From Bacilli bacterium (GTDB lineage Bacteria > Bacillota_I > Bacilli_A > ML615J-28 > CAG-698), in assembly GCA_017962745.1 (NCBI GenBank), contig JAGCUR010000010.1, positions 1-52,549 on the forward strand: 52,549 nucleotides of DNA. Direction: 5' to 3'. The notes beneath the pieces are model-generated. The model saw only the letters and a list, made by a program, of their open reading frames with translations. It made no database searches and was not told the DNA's origin. This document shows positions 8,317-17,583 of this stretch, piece by piece (position 1 is the stretch's first letter; each line of letters starts with the position of its first letter). The position numbers and the translations under genes were made by a program.

Positions 8317-9936
8317 TCACTCTGACCCTCTCAATGATGGGTTAAAGGCATCTCTTAAGCCATTACCGAATAAGTTAAATGAAATTTCAAGTAGTGAAAT
8401 AAAAATTGCTGGGAAGAAAATGATGTGTGGGAATGTTTGTAAGAAATCTTTACCCAACGCAAGCATTGTACCAACACTTGTCCACTTACTTGCTTCCAAG
8501 TTAATAATACCTAAATATGTTAATGATGATTCACTAAAGATTACACTAGGGATAACAAGCACTGTACTTGTGACAATAGTACCTAAGGCATTAGGGAATA
8601 TGTGTTTAAACATAATTCTGAAGTCCTTAGCACCAAGTGTACGAGCAGCTAAAATGTATTCTTGGTTTTTGAAACGATAGAATTGCATACGAACAGTACC
8701 AGACATTCCTATCCAGCCTGTCGCGACGAATGCAAAGAGTAGGGCACCTACTACACCAACGTGTTTTGCTAAATGTAATTGGAACAAAGTTGTAACAACA
8801 ATAAATGGAATACCACCTAGTATTTCTACAATTCTTTCCATAATCATATCGGTGGCTCTACCATAATAACCTTCTACAGCACCATAGAATGCACCAATAG
8901 TTAAGTTAATTGCAGATACAAATATAGCAAGAACAAATGAGAATCTAGCACCTTGAGCTAAACGTACGAAAATGTCATGGCCTCTGTCGTTAGTACCGAA
9001 AATGAATGAAGGTTCGAATCCATATTTATATTGGAAATAGAAATATTTAGAAACTCTACAAACATATCCGATTCCATCGCCAACAAGATAGCCTTCTTCA
9101 TCATAATAGATATGACCTTCTTCATCTAGATCAGCTGCACCAGTTAAGTTAGCATATTGGTATTGAGGTCCATTAGGATCTTCTATTCTTAGAGATGTAT
9201 AGTTATCCTTACCGTTTGATAACATATAGCAATTTGTAAAAGTACAATTGCCGTTTTCATCCATTGTATAAATTGGAGAACCTTTTTTGTTAACTTTATA
9301 CCAAATATTAGGATTTGTTCTAACCTTACCAGCAATAGCATTAGGTAATTCTGCAGTTAACTCATTATAATCAACATATGGATAAATAACTTGAATTCCT
9401 GTTTCATTTTGATATCTTTGAATATCTTTGTATTCATTTTTTGTTAACGTCATAGTTTTCATACCTAAATCAGTGTATGAATCTACTAAACATTTGTATG
9501 AAACCCCGCCGTCAGGAGCGATAATTTTTGTCCAATTAGAAACAACAACAGTATTTGTTTCGATACCAATTGCTTGTTTCTTAACAAAACTAATGTTATC
9601 TAGCGTATTTGTTTTCTTTCCATCCCAACCTAGCCATTGGAAAATATGTGTTTTAGGTAATAGTTTTCCATAATCTAGGTATGTGTTGTCACCAATTGAA
9701 GAGTTATAATTATTCTTAAAAACAATTGGAACAAAAATAGCATATAAGACTAAGAGTAAAATTATAAATGAAGCTACAACAGAACTCTTATTCTTCTTGA
9801 AACGTATCATTGCATCTTTAAAGAATCCAATCGGTTTTGTTTCTAATTCTTTATCATGAATAACACGATCAGCATTTGCAAATTTAAATTTTTCTTTAGG
9901 GATATCTAAATATAGATTTTTGTTTTCATTTTCCAT
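8317..9936 (-). CDS. oppC: Oligopeptide ABC transporter permease OppC with large extracytoplasmic insertion
   Basis: Inner-membrane permease of the Opp importer, 539 residues versus about 300 for the family. An N-terminal cytoplasmic tail and TM1 (about residues 52-75) are followed by an approximately 230-residue hydrophilic segment rich in Tyr, Asn, Asp and Gly, then the usual five C-terminal membrane segments starting around the family motif FGTNDRGHDIF (about 315). The EAA loop that contacts the ATPases is visible around residues 420-450 (ILAARTLGAKDFRIMFKHIF). The inserted segment sits between TM1 and TM2 and so should face outside, where it could contact the enlarged substrate-binding protein. 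It ends with TGA directly followed by TAG. The start is one base from the oppB stop. Confidence 0.92.
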   Translation of the reverse strand: MENENKNLYLDIPKEKFKFANADRVIHDKELETKPIGFFKDAMIRFKKNKSSVVASFIILLLVLYAIFVPIVFKNNYNSSIGDNTYLDYGKLLPKTHIFQWLGWDGKKTNTLDNISFVKKQAIGIETNTVVVSNWTKIIAPDGGVSYKCLVDSYTDLGMKTMTLTKNEYKDIQRYQNETGIQVIYPYVDYNELTAELPNAIAGKVRTNPNIWYKVNKKGSPIYTMDENGNCTFTNCYMLSNGKDNYTSLRIEDPNGPQYQYANLTGAADLDEEGHIYYDEEGYLVGDGIGYVCRVSKYFYFQYKYGFEPSFIFGTNDRGHDIFVRLAQGARFSFVLAIFVSAINLTIGAFYGAVEGYYGRATDMIMERIVEILGGIPFIVVTTLFQLHLAKHVGVVGALLFAFVATGWIGMSGTVRMQFYRFKNQEYILAARTLGAKDFRIMFKHIFPNALGTIVTSTVLVIPSVIFSESSLTYLGIINLEASKWTSVGTMLALGKDFLQTFPHIIFFPAIFISLLEISFNLFGNGLRDAFNPSLRGSE

Positions 9937-9937
9937 A

Positions 9938-10900
9938 TTATCTTTCCCCCATTCTGATTCTAGGATCTATTACACCATAGCTAATATCGATTACGATACT
10001 ACCTAGTAATCCTATTAATGTGTAAAATGCTGAGATTAATAAGAAGAAATTATAATCTGGATTTCCAGCTTTTCCTGTAACGGCTCTAACATATAATCCA
10101 CCTACACCAGGAATTCCAAAGATTGATTCAATAATTAGAGATCCAGAAAGGATACTAATGAATCCACCGATAATTGATGGGAAAATCGGAACCATTGCAT
10201 TCTTTAATGCATGGCGTGTAGTGGCTTGAGCTTTTGTTAAACCTTTTGTACGAGCAAGAAGCATAAAATCACTAGTTAATACTTCTGTTAATTCAGCACG
10301 TGTATATCTTGTTAGACTAGCAATTTCACCAAATGATAATGATAGAATTGCTGGAACAAGAGAAACAAACATCTTCCAGCTAAAGTAATCAGTTCCATTT
10401 TCCATTAAGAATGGGAACCATTGTAGCTGATAGCATAAGAAATACTGAACTAAAAACGCATATACATATGATGGCACTGATACAACAACCATTACTAATG
10501 TAGAGATTAAACTATCTTGCCATCTATTTTTTTTCAAAGCAGCATATATACCAAAAGCAATTCCAATCGGAACTGAAAAAATCATTGCATATAAGTTTAC
10601 TAGAATTGTTGGTGGAAGCATTAAGACGAATGTATCCCATACATCTTTGCCTTGATAAATAACTTCACCAACACCCCAATCTCCGCCAATTAGTGTTTTG
10701 GTAATAAATATCCAGTATTGCTTAGGAAGAGGATCGTAGTACCCTAGAGCCTCACGTCTTTTTATAATCAGTGTCATATCTTGACCAAATTGATCTGGGT
10801 CACTAATAGGTAGTAACTTAACAAATATAAAGCATAAAGATATGATTATAAAAAACGTAAATAGGGATAAGAATAATCTTTTTAAAATATATTTAAACAT
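9938..10900 (-). CDS. oppB: Oligopeptide ABC transporter permease OppB
   Basis: Six-helix permease partner of OppC, 320 residues, normal family length. N-terminal TM1 (FKYILKRLFLSLFTFFIIIS), a periplasmic loop with the family DP...YG/GYYDPLP pattern, and the EAA loop TRAELTEVLTSDFMLLARTKGL near residues 200-222 are all visible, followed by the conserved IESIFGIPGVGGLYV. The spacing to oppA (102 bases) contains a strong hairpin that probably lowers oppBCDF expression relative to oppA. Ribosome binding site is GGAAGGAG a few bases before the ATG. Confidence 0.95.
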   Translation of the reverse strand: MFKYILKRLFLSLFTFFIIISLCFIFVKLLPISDPDQFGQDMTLIIKRREALGYYDPLPKQYWIFITKTLIGGDWGVGEVIYQGKDVWDTFVLMLPPTILVNLYAMIFSVPIGIAFGIYAALKKNRWQDSLISTLVMVVVSVPSYVYAFLVQYFLCYQLQWFPFLMENGTDYFSWKMFVSLVPAILSLSFGEIASLTRYTRAELTEVLTSDFMLLARTKGLTKAQATTRHALKNAMVPIFPSIIGGFISILSGSLIIESIFGIPGVGGLYVRAVTGKAGNPDYNFFLLISAFYTLIGLLGSIVIDISYGVIDPRIRMGER

Positions 10901-10926
10901 ATTTCATTCTCCTTCCTCTATTTTTT

Positions 10927-10984
10927 ATACACATAATATGTGTATATACTGTTAAAATTGCAGGGGATTTTTATTCCCCTGCAA
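10927..10984 (-). terminator. Attenuating hairpins between oppA and oppB
   Basis: A perfect 10-bp GC-rich stem TTGCAGGGGA (10958-10967) / TCCCCTGCAA (10975-10984), followed on the transcript by a short UUUU tract. A second 8-bp stem ATACACAT (10927-10934) / ATGTGTAT (10938-10945) lies just downstream. Stem-loops between a binding-protein gene and its permease genes usually set the excess of binding protein by partial termination and 3'-end protection. Confidence 0.65.
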
Positions 10985-11002
10985 AATGTAGTTTTTTAAT
11001 GA

Positions 11003-13891
11003 TTATTCTGCATCAGAAACTTTATAATTCAATTTACCGCCTTGTGATGCTACAAACGCAGCCCATTCACTATCATTATAGTTAAATGTCATGTATTTAA
11101 TACCACCACGGCCAACACCATATACGTATTCTTCAGTATAGAAGTTAACTTTCATACCTTTTAATGATGCACTTGAATCATAAGCGATAGGAATCATTTC
11201 ATATTGTTCTAGAGCACATACTTCGATAGCAGCTAATACTAATCCACGGATTGAGTAATCAACTGTTGTACCAAATGATACATTTTCGAATACTAATGGA
11301 TCGCCATCTTCAACTTCTCTAGTAACTTTAATTTTTCCACCTTTTAATGCGTCAGTCCAATCAGCAGCACTTGCTTTATATGTGCGAATTTCTTCGCCAG
11401 CTTCTTCGCCTTCAACATATTTAGCAGGTAGATCTACTGTCATATCAATCTTAGTGAAGTCTTCAGCAGGATTGTAACGGTTATAGTATGTTGTATATAC
11501 TTCAATTAGACCATAAGGGTTAAGTGCGTTTCCTGTCCAACCAACACCAAATAACATATCAACGCTATTATCTCTTAAACGATCACCGAATTTGTTACCT
11601 AAAGTTCCATCACGTTCGAATGCAATTCTGCCTTCAAGTGGTGTGCCTTTAACAGCATCAGTATAGCAGTTCTTTAAGAATTCATAACCTTTGTTATAGT
11701 ATGTAGATGTTAAGTTTGGAGTACCAATTAAGATTGTAACTACATCATCAGCATCAATATATCCAGCTTCTACTGCTTTTTCATAAGCAGTTGTGAAGTA
11801 TTGCTTAGCCATAGCTAAGTTATAACCTGTAATTGAATCGATTGCTTCATCAATAGTAGCATATAATTTGCCTTCACCGATTTGATCAGCTAAGCCCCAG
11901 AATTTAACGATAGCTTCTTTTGCAGGAGCAGTGTTACGGTAAACTGTACCATTTTCAGGGTCAGAAATAATCATTGGTGAGAATAATGCTTTAGCAACGT
12001 TACCAGTTGGGTCACATGCTAATTCATATGCAGCTCTATCTAAAGCGAATGATAATGCTTGACGGAATTCTTTAATGTACATGATTTGTTTATCAATGTT
12101 CTTATGAGTTCCACGTGAGCCATCATCATTTAAGTTGTATTCAGCAGCTTCATATGCGCTAAGATCAGGGTTTAGAGCAATGAACCATGTAGAATCACCA
12201 TCAGTAAAGTAAGTATACTTACTATCTTGGTAATCTGCCATATCATCTGAAGTTAATCCATAAGAATCAAATAAACCAGATAAGAACATTTGTAATCTTG
12301 TAGAAGCTGAATCAGCTTTAGTATAAACTACAGCAGTAGTTTGATATAAACCTTGTTTATCAGCGTCTTTGAATTCCCAATAATTAGCATTCTTTTCAAA
12401 TCTGAAGTATTTGTCTAATTGGTAAGCAACTAGTTTGTATGGACCATATGATGGAGAGTTAGTAGCATCTGTACAATATGTAGAATGATATACTTCTCCT
12501 TCAGGTAAATTACCATTAGCATCTAAGTTATTGCATGCATCATAAACATCAGCTTTTACAAGATATGTAGATAAAGAGTATTTTAGATAGAATCCAGATA
12601 ATTCTTGATCTAAGATATAAACGATCTTGTAAGGAGCAGATTTAATGATACCAACATTATCCCAAGATAATTCAGGATAAGCAATTGGAACTGCGAAGAA
12701 ATATGGAACATAATCATCACCAGTTTCGCCTTCATCAAAGAAATCTAAGCAGTTATTCCAATCTGCGATAACTTCATCAGTTGCAACGAGACGGTTTCCT
12801 TTATCTGAATCCCAGATATCACCGTATTTTTCAAAGAAGATAACGTTATTGCCAGCAGCATCTTTAGCAGGTTCACCAGTTTCAGGATCATAAATTACGA
12901 ACCATGAATTGTAATATGAAGCATAAGACTTCTTTAAAGTACTTAGTGAAACACCAACAATTTCTTCAAATACTGGATCTAAGGCATTTAAATCTAAGTA
13001 AATAGTCTTGCCATCAGCTTTTGCAGCAGCAGCATCATCATAGTAATCGCCTAAAGTCATGTATTGATCAGAACCTTGTAAAATATAGTTCTTAGCATTG
13101 TGAACAACGAAATCTCCACCATAAGTGTAGTCGTCAGCACGTGAGTTCATAGCTTTAGGGTTTAATAGACGTTTAGCACTTTCAACAAAGTCGTCTGCAG
13201 TGATTGGAGTACCATCATCCCAGCATAAGTCGTTGCGGATTTCGATTTCCCATGCTCTAGCAGTATCGCCTTCTTCGATTCCCCATTGTTCGCCAACATA
13301 GTTAGCAGTAACATCTTTTGGTTCAGCAACAGCCATATTATTAACCCATTTGTATCCATCTTTATTTTCGTTATAATCGAAATCATAGAATCCAGATGAA
13401 AGATAGCCTAAAACAGTTGAATCTGTAGCTGTTTCATAAATGTGTGAATTCCAAGTAGTAGGGAATTCAGTGATTGAGTAATTTAAAGTATAGCCAGTAC
13501 CAGTGGCCATTTCTTGAAAATACGCAAAATTCTTGTCTTCAGCAAATAATTCTAAATCACCAGTAACGCTTGCTTCTGAATCGTATGCATTAGCATCTTT
13601 ATCAACTTCTTTAGAAGTGAAATATTTAGGTGCGATATATTTGCTACCATCAGCAGCAACAGCAACACCAGAGATCTTGCCGTTCTTTTCTACTTCTTCT
13701 TTACCTACTTCTTTTACTTCATAAGTAGTAGCAGGTACTGTGCCTTCAGGGGCATCTGCAGGTAAAGCTTCTTTGCCTAATGTTACTTGATAGTAAGTTA
13801 CAGTGAATTTTTTATTCTTCTTACAAGCAGCAACGCTAAATACGCAAAGAACAAGTAAAGCAACTAAAAATAATTGTTTGAACTTTTTCAT
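11003..13891 (-). CDS. oppA: Oligopeptide-binding lipoprotein OppA (SBP family 5), enlarged
   Basis: Extracellular, membrane-anchored peptide-binding protein that delivers substrate to OppBC. The signal peptide KKFKQLFLVALLVLCVFSVAAC ends with a lipobox (VAAC) at about residues 20-23. The SBP_bac_5 fold is supported by NDLCWDDGTPITADDFVES near residue 230 and FRQALSFALDRAAYE near 600. At 962 residues it is about 400 longer than the E. coli or Bacillus type; extra sequence lies both in the first 100 residues and within the domain. I chose ATG 13889-13891 with AGGAGG 6 bases upstream; the longer reading (8 more codons) would place the ribosome binding site inside the gene. A dedicated promoter precedes it, so oppA heads the operon oppA-B-C-D-F-DUF3899. 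Confidence 0.93.
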   Translation of the reverse strand: MKKFKQLFLVALLVLCVFSVAACKKNKKFTVTYYQVTLGKEALPADAPEGTVPATTYEVKEVGKEEVEKNGKISGVAVAADGSKYIAPKYFTSKEVDKDANAYDSEASVTGDLELFAEDKNFAYFQEMATGTGYTLNYSITEFPTTWNSHIYETATDSTVLGYLSSGFYDFDYNENKDGYKWVNNMAVAEPKDVTANYVGEQWGIEEGDTARAWEIEIRNDLCWDDGTPITADDFVESAKRLLNPKAMNSRADDYTYGGDFVVHNAKNYILQGSDQYMTLGDYYDDAAAAKADGKTIYLDLNALDPVFEEIVGVSLSTLKKSYASYYNSWFVIYDPETGEPAKDAAGNNVIFFEKYGDIWDSDKGNRLVATDEVIADWNNCLDFFDEGETGDDYVPYFFAVPIAYPELSWDNVGIIKSAPYKIVYILDQELSGFYLKYSLSTYLVKADVYDACNNLDANGNLPEGEVYHSTYCTDATNSPSYGPYKLVAYQLDKYFRFEKNANYWEFKDADKQGLYQTTAVVYTKADSASTRLQMFLSGLFDSYGLTSDDMADYQDSKYTYFTDGDSTWFIALNPDLSAYEAAEYNLNDDGSRGTHKNIDKQIMYIKEFRQALSFALDRAAYELACDPTGNVAKALFSPMIISDPENGTVYRNTAPAKEAIVKFWGLADQIGEGKLYATIDEAIDSITGYNLAMAKQYFTTAYEKAVEAGYIDADDVVTILIGTPNLTSTYYNKGYEFLKNCYTDAVKGTPLEGRIAFERDGTLGNKFGDRLRDNSVDMLFGVGWTGNALNPYGLIEVYTTYYNRYNPAEDFTKIDMTVDLPAKYVEGEEAGEEIRTYKASAADWTDALKGGKIKVTREVEDGDPLVFENVSFGTTVDYSIRGLVLAAIEVCALEQYEMIPIAYDSSASLKGMKVNFYTEEYVYGVGRGGIKYMTFNYNDSEWAAFVASQGGKLNYKVSDAE

Positions 13892-13954
13892 TTTTTCCTC
13901 CTGTTTTTTTGACAATTAAAATAGCATTAGCTAAAAATCCTTGTCTTTTTTAAC

Positions 13955-13983
13955 ATTATATATAAACTTTTTTTACAAATCAA
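13955..13983 (-). promoter_or_regulatory. Sigma-A promoter of the opp operon
   Basis: Minus strand TTGATT (13978-13983), 17-base spacer, TATAAT (13955-13960), about 65 bases upstream of the oppA ATG. Confidence 0.75.
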
Positions 13984-14003
13984 GAATTTTCACTATGTAA
14001 AAA

Positions 14004-14123
14004 AAGAAAACGATTTCAAGTAAGTCCAAATTCGAGCTTTTTTTGAAAATTGCTTCGTGTAAAGCGCTTACATTTCGCTTTCATTTCGAAATTGCACAAG
14101 AATTCACTTATAATCGTTTTCTT
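14004..14123. promoter_or_regulatory. Evenly spaced operator-like sites upstream of oppA
   Basis: A perfect 12-bp inverted pair, AAGAAAACGATT (14004-14015) and AATCGTTTTCTT (14112-14123), flanks a near-palindrome TGTAAAGCGCTTACA (14058-14072) that lies almost midway (centres about 55 and 53 bases apart). On the minus strand the first site reads TGAAATCGTTTTCT, close to a catabolite-responsive element (TGWAANCGNTNWCA), and the middle one resembles a cre with one extra base. The sites lie upstream of the opp -35 box, where a CcpA/LacI-type protein would loop DNA or activate. The regulator is not encoded nearby; this is inference from sequence. Confidence 0.5.
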
Positions 14124-14165
14124 ATATTATTTATATTAAATTTTTATAGTTTTATAAAATGGTGA

Positions 14166-15077
14166 TTAATGCTTGTTAATCCACTCTAAAACATTAGCAT
14201 ATACTTCATCTTTATTGATTTCGTTTAGCATTTCATGTCTTCCATCTGGATATAGTTTTAATTCTACATCCCCAATTTCATTTTTCTTATATTCTTCTGC
14301 TAAAGCTTTAGTAGCTTTCCCCATTGAACCAACTGGGTCTTTATCTCCACTCATAATATAAATTGGTAAATCTTTTCTAACTTTATCAAAATCATTTTGC
14401 ATTACTAAGAATAAATGAATCATATCCATAAAGAATGATACAGTAAATAATGTTCCGCAATATGGATCAGCAATATATTTATCGACATTTTCTTCGTTTC
14501 TACTTAACCAATCATATTCAGTACGATTTGGTTTAAACTTTTTGTTGTATGAACCAAATGACATATTGTTCATTAATTCAGATTGATATTTTCTACCATG
14601 CTTTTTACAAATACTTTTAGCTAGTTTATAACCAACTTTAAATAATAAACCTTTATTTAAAGCAGATCCTGATAAAATAACACCATCGATTGTATCTGAA
14701 TATAGTTGAATATATCTTTGAGAAACAAATGATCCCATTGAATGTCCAAATAAGAATACTTTCATATCAGGATATTTTTCTTTAATCATCTTATTAGTTT
14801 CATGTAAGTCTTCTACAAGTGCTACAAAGTTGTCATCATCTGACATATAACCTAAGTTTTCTACACTTCCAGCAGTTTCTCCATGCCCTCTTTGGTCATA
14901 ACCAACTACTGTATAGTTGTTTTTTGCTAAAAAGCAAGCAAAATCGTCATAACGCGCAATATGTTCCGCCATACCATGGCATAACATCACGATTGCTTTA
15001 GGTGCATCTGCTTCCCAAATGTGTCCTTTTAAAACATATCCTTCGCTAACTGGTAATTCGTAATCAATTTTTTTCAT
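14166..15077 (-). CDS. Alpha/beta hydrolase, lysophospholipase / monoacylglycerol lipase type
   Basis: Hydrolase_4 (PldB-like) serine hydrolase of 303 residues, no signal peptide, so cytoplasmic. Oxyanion-region HGMAEHIARYD lies at about residues 34-44, nucleophile elbow GHSMGS at 111-116 (Ser113), acid residue in SGDKDPVG near 250, and catalytic His in GRHEML near 285. The family cleaves acyl chains from lysophospholipids or monoglycerides, but the substrate cannot be told from sequence. It lies 13 bases downstream of deoB and may be transcribed with it. No terminator is obvious in the 270 bases between its stop and oppA. Confidence 0.88.
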   Translation of the reverse strand: MKKIDYELPVSEGYVLKGHIWEADAPKAIVMLCHGMAEHIARYDDFACFLAKNNYTVVGYDQRGHGETAGSVENLGYMSDDDNFVALVEDLHETNKMIKEKYPDMKVFLFGHSMGSFVSQRYIQLYSDTIDGVILSGSALNKGLLFKVGYKLAKSICKKHGRKYQSELMNNMSFGSYNKKFKPNRTEYDWLSRNEENVDKYIADPYCGTLFTVSFFMDMIHLFLVMQNDFDKVRKDLPIYIMSGDKDPVGSMGKATKALAEEYKKNEIGDVELKLYPDGRHEMLNEINKDEVYANVLEWINKH

Positions 15078-15090
15078 TTATAACTCCCTT

Positions 15091-16263
15091 CTATTTAAAA
15101 AATGATTTCCCAAATTTATTAATTTCTAAACCAAAGTTTTCTTCAATTGTGGCACCAATGTCTGCAAAACTATCTCTAATGCCTAAATCTAAGCCTTTTA
15201 AGTTTTTATTATAAACTAAAATCGGTACATCTTCTCTAGTATGATCAGTTCCTGTATGGATTGGATCATTACCATGGTCAGCTGTAATCATTAATAGATC
15301 ATCTTCACCAAGTAATGGTAATAATTCACCAAGTTTTTGATCAAACTCTTCTAAGCACTCTGCATATCCTGGTGCATTTCTTCTATGGCCATATACGGCA
15401 TCAAAATCAACTAAGTTTACATAACATAAACCAGTAAAGTCTTTTTTCGCATAATCAATTGTATGATTCATTCCATCCACATTCGATTTGTTCTTAACAA
15501 ATTCTGTAATTCCTACACCATTAAAGATATCATTGATCTTACCAACGCCGATTACACTGAATCCTTTATCTTTTAGTCTTTCTAAGGTAGTAACGCCACT
15601 TGGACTAACTGCGTAATCGTGTCTATTTGGTGTACGCATAAAATTATCTTTATTTGTTCCTAGATATGGTCTTGCTATAATTCTACCTACACCCCAAGCA
15701 GGGTTTTCCAAAGTAATCTTACGTGAGAATTCACAAATTCTATATAATTCATCAAGCGGAATAATCTCTTCATGAGCAGCAATTTGTAAAACTGAATCAG
15801 CTGAAGTGTAAACGATTAATTCGCCAGTTTTCATTTGTCTTTCGCCTAAATCATGAATGATTTCAGTACCTGATGCATTACAGTTACCAATTACACCTCT
15901 TCCTGAGAAATCTTCAATCTTTTTAATTAATTCATCAGGAAAACCAGTATCAGTAAAACTAGGGAATGGACTAGTAACATTAAGTCCCATCATTTCCCAG
16001 TGACCAGTTAGTGTATCTTTACCCACACTAATCTCTTGCATCTTACCAAATGAAGCTAGTGGATTGTTAGTAGCTGGCGTATTGTTAATATCTGTAATAT
16101 TACCAATACCTAATTTTGCTAAATTAGGAATATTAAAATCTTTCTTTGCATAAGATGCATGCTTTAAAGTGTTAGTTCCACTATCACCATAATTAGCAGC
16201 ATTTTTTGCGGCTCCAGCGCCAACTGAATCAATTACAATTACAAAAATTCTTTTAAATATCAT
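15091..16263 (-). CDS. deoB: Phosphopentomutase DeoB
   Basis: Interconverts ribose-1-phosphate or deoxyribose-1-phosphate with the 5-phosphates in nucleoside salvage; a metal-dependent enzyme of the alkaline phosphatase superfamily. 390 residues, the normal length. Metal-site motifs are visible: [10 protein letters not shown] near the N-terminus, the catalytic Thr region DSGTNTLKH at about 27-35, [10 protein letters not shown] near 325 and [10 protein letters not shown] near 337. The start overlaps the end of xerD by 11 bases. The xerD-deoB pair is conserved in Bacilli (ripX-drm in Bacillus subtilis), which supports both calls. Confidence 0.96.
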   Translation of the reverse strand: MIFKRIFVIVIDSVGAGAAKNAANYGDSGTNTLKHASYAKKDFNIPNLAKLGIGNITDINNTPATNNPLASFGKMQEISVGKDTLTGHWEMMGLNVTSPFPSFTDTGFPDELIKKIEDFSGRGVIGNCNASGTEIIHDLGERQMKTGELIVYTSADSVLQIAAHEEIIPLDELYRICEFSRKITLENPAWGVGRIIARPYLGTNKDNFMRTPNRHDYAVSPSGVTTLERLKDKGFSVIGVGKINDIFNGVGITEFVKNKSNVDGMNHTIDYAKKDFTGLCYVNLVDFDAVYGHRRNAPGYAECLEEFDQKLGELLPLLGEDDLLMITADHGNDPIHTGTDHTREDVPILVYNKNLKGLDLGIRDSFADIGATIEENFGLEINKFGKSFFK

Positions 16264-17170
16264 TCTTTTCCCTTTCTTTATTTCTTGGATGATTTTCCAA
16301 ATATGTTTTAACTAATTTTGGATTAGATATATGCGTATAAATCTCAGTTGTAGAGATATTTTCATGGCCTAATAATTCTTGAATCATTCTTAAATCTAGT
16401 CCTCTTTCTAATAAATGACTAGCAAATGAGTGACGGAGCTTATGCGGAGAAACTTTTTTCATGATACCAGCATCTTTAGCTTGCTTCTTGATCATAATAA
16501 AGAAGTTTTCTCTAGTCATTGCTTCGCCCGTTTTCGAGCTTAAAAAGACATAATCTGATGGCTTTTTAGCAAGATACGGTCTTCCATTTTTTAAATAATA
16601 CTCAACTGAATCAGTTGCCATTTCGCCAAGCGGAATAATACGTTCTTTACTACCTTTACCAAGCACTTTAATAAATCCTAAATCTAGATGAATATCATTC
16701 ATTTTAAGATTTACAAGTTCGCTAACACGCAGTCCACATGAATAAGTAATATCAATCATCGCTTTATTACGCATATCTTTTGGCGTATCGAGCGATAAGC
16801 TATTAAGTAGCATATCTACTTCTTCAATAGTTAAGACCGTTGGTAGCTTCTTTTCTAGCTTTGGATTACTTACAGCCACTGTCACATTAGTCTTTGTATA
16901 CTTTTCTATCATCAAAAATTTATGGAACTTTTTAATGGCTGATAATTTCCTAGATTGACTAGATGCAGCTAAATGTCTTCTTTTTAATGCGGCAAAGTAT
17001 GCTCTAATATCTTCTACCGTTATATCTTCAGGCTCAGCTACATTTCTAACATCTTCTAAATACTTAACATAATCATTAACATCTCTTAAATATGCATCAG
17101 CCGTATTAGTAGATTTATGTAATTCACCTTTAATATAATTCTTAAATTCAGTTACATAACCTTTCATCAT
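16253..17170 (-). CDS. xerD: Tyrosine recombinase XerD
   Basis: Site-specific recombinase that resolves chromosome dimers at dif, 305 residues. The N-terminal SAM-like core-binding domain spans about residues 6-95 and the catalytic domain 108-290, with all active-site residues visible: Arg148 (CGLRVSEL), Lys172 (GKGSKER), His243 and Arg246 ([14 protein letters not shown]), His269 ([15 protein letters not shown]) and Tyr278. It is the chromosomal housekeeping enzyme rather than a mobile-element integrase, judging from its fixed place before deoB and the absence of any phage genes or att repeats. Start is the first of two adjacent ATG codons, 8 bases after AGGT. Confidence 0.93.
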   Translation of the reverse strand: MMKGYVTEFKNYIKGELHKSTNTADAYLRDVNDYVKYLEDVRNVAEPEDITVEDIRAYFAALKRRHLAASSQSRKLSAIKKFHKFLMIEKYTKTNVTVAVSNPKLEKKLPTVLTIEEVDMLLNSLSLDTPKDMRNKAMIDITYSCGLRVSELVNLKMNDIHLDLGFIKVLGKGSKERIIPLGEMATDSVEYYLKNGRPYLAKKPSDYVFLSSKTGEAMTRENFFIMIKKQAKDAGIMKKVSPHKLRHSFASHLLERGLDLRMIQELLGHENISTTEIYTHISNPKLVKTYLENHPRNKEREKNDI

Positions 17171-17180
17171 ATAGGTTTAC

Positions 17181-17492
17181 CTATTTTCTTTTCTTCTCTG
17201 GAAGCTCGCTCCACATACTATCAATTAATTCTTTTAAGAATTGCCTATCATCCACATTATCAACTAATAGCATTGGTTTAGCTCCATCATATGGGATATC
17301 TTCATCAGCATTAGGCATTAACTCTTTAGATGTTTTAGTAATCTTTACTAAAAATCGATCATCATAAATGCCACCAAATATTCTATCCTTATAATACAAA
17401 ATATATTCACCCATCATCGGAACATATCTAATATCATCTAGATAACTAAGTTGGTCTAAAATAAACTCTAAATACTCTCTACTTGATGCCAT
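17181..17492 (-). CDS. TfoX N-terminal domain protein
   Basis: A 103-residue single-domain protein matching the TfoX/Sxy N-terminal domain (MASSREYLEFILDQL ... VPMMGEYILYYKDRIFGGIYDDRFLVKIT). In Proteobacteria full TfoX controls competence genes, but stand-alone N-domains in Firmicutes have no established role. It precedes xerD by 10 bases and is probably cotranscribed. The C-terminus ends in a basic tail (PEKKRK). Confidence 0.82.
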   Translation of the reverse strand: MASSREYLEFILDQLSYLDDIRYVPMMGEYILYYKDRIFGGIYDDRFLVKITKTSKELMPNADEDIPYDGAKPMLLVDNVDDRQFLKELIDSMWSELPEKKRK

Positions 17493-17551
17493 AAATATCC
17501 TCTTCTAATATAATTTTAACTTATTAAAATATACTTGTAAATTATTATGTT

Positions 17552-17583
17552 AAATAAAAAACTAGAATCATTTGATTCTAGTT
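17552..17583 (-). terminator. Rho-independent terminator after the 17578 membrane protein
   Basis: Perfect 11-bp stem AACTAGAATCA (17560-17570) / TGATTCTAGTT (17573-17583), followed on the minus transcript by UUUUUAUUU. The stop codon TAG (17578-17580) lies inside the stem. Confidence 0.85.

Noticed and set aside
8317-8319. TGA stop followed by TAG in oppC, considered as a sign of TGA=Trp
   Set aside because: Several other genes end in TGA within ATGA overlaps (mutS2, trmR, SNase gene, XRE gene), and Trp is encoded by TGG, so the standard code holds.
16253-17170. Tyrosine recombinase as marker of a mobile element
   Set aside because: Fixed xerD-deoB order, all housekeeping neighbours, no direct repeats or phage genes.
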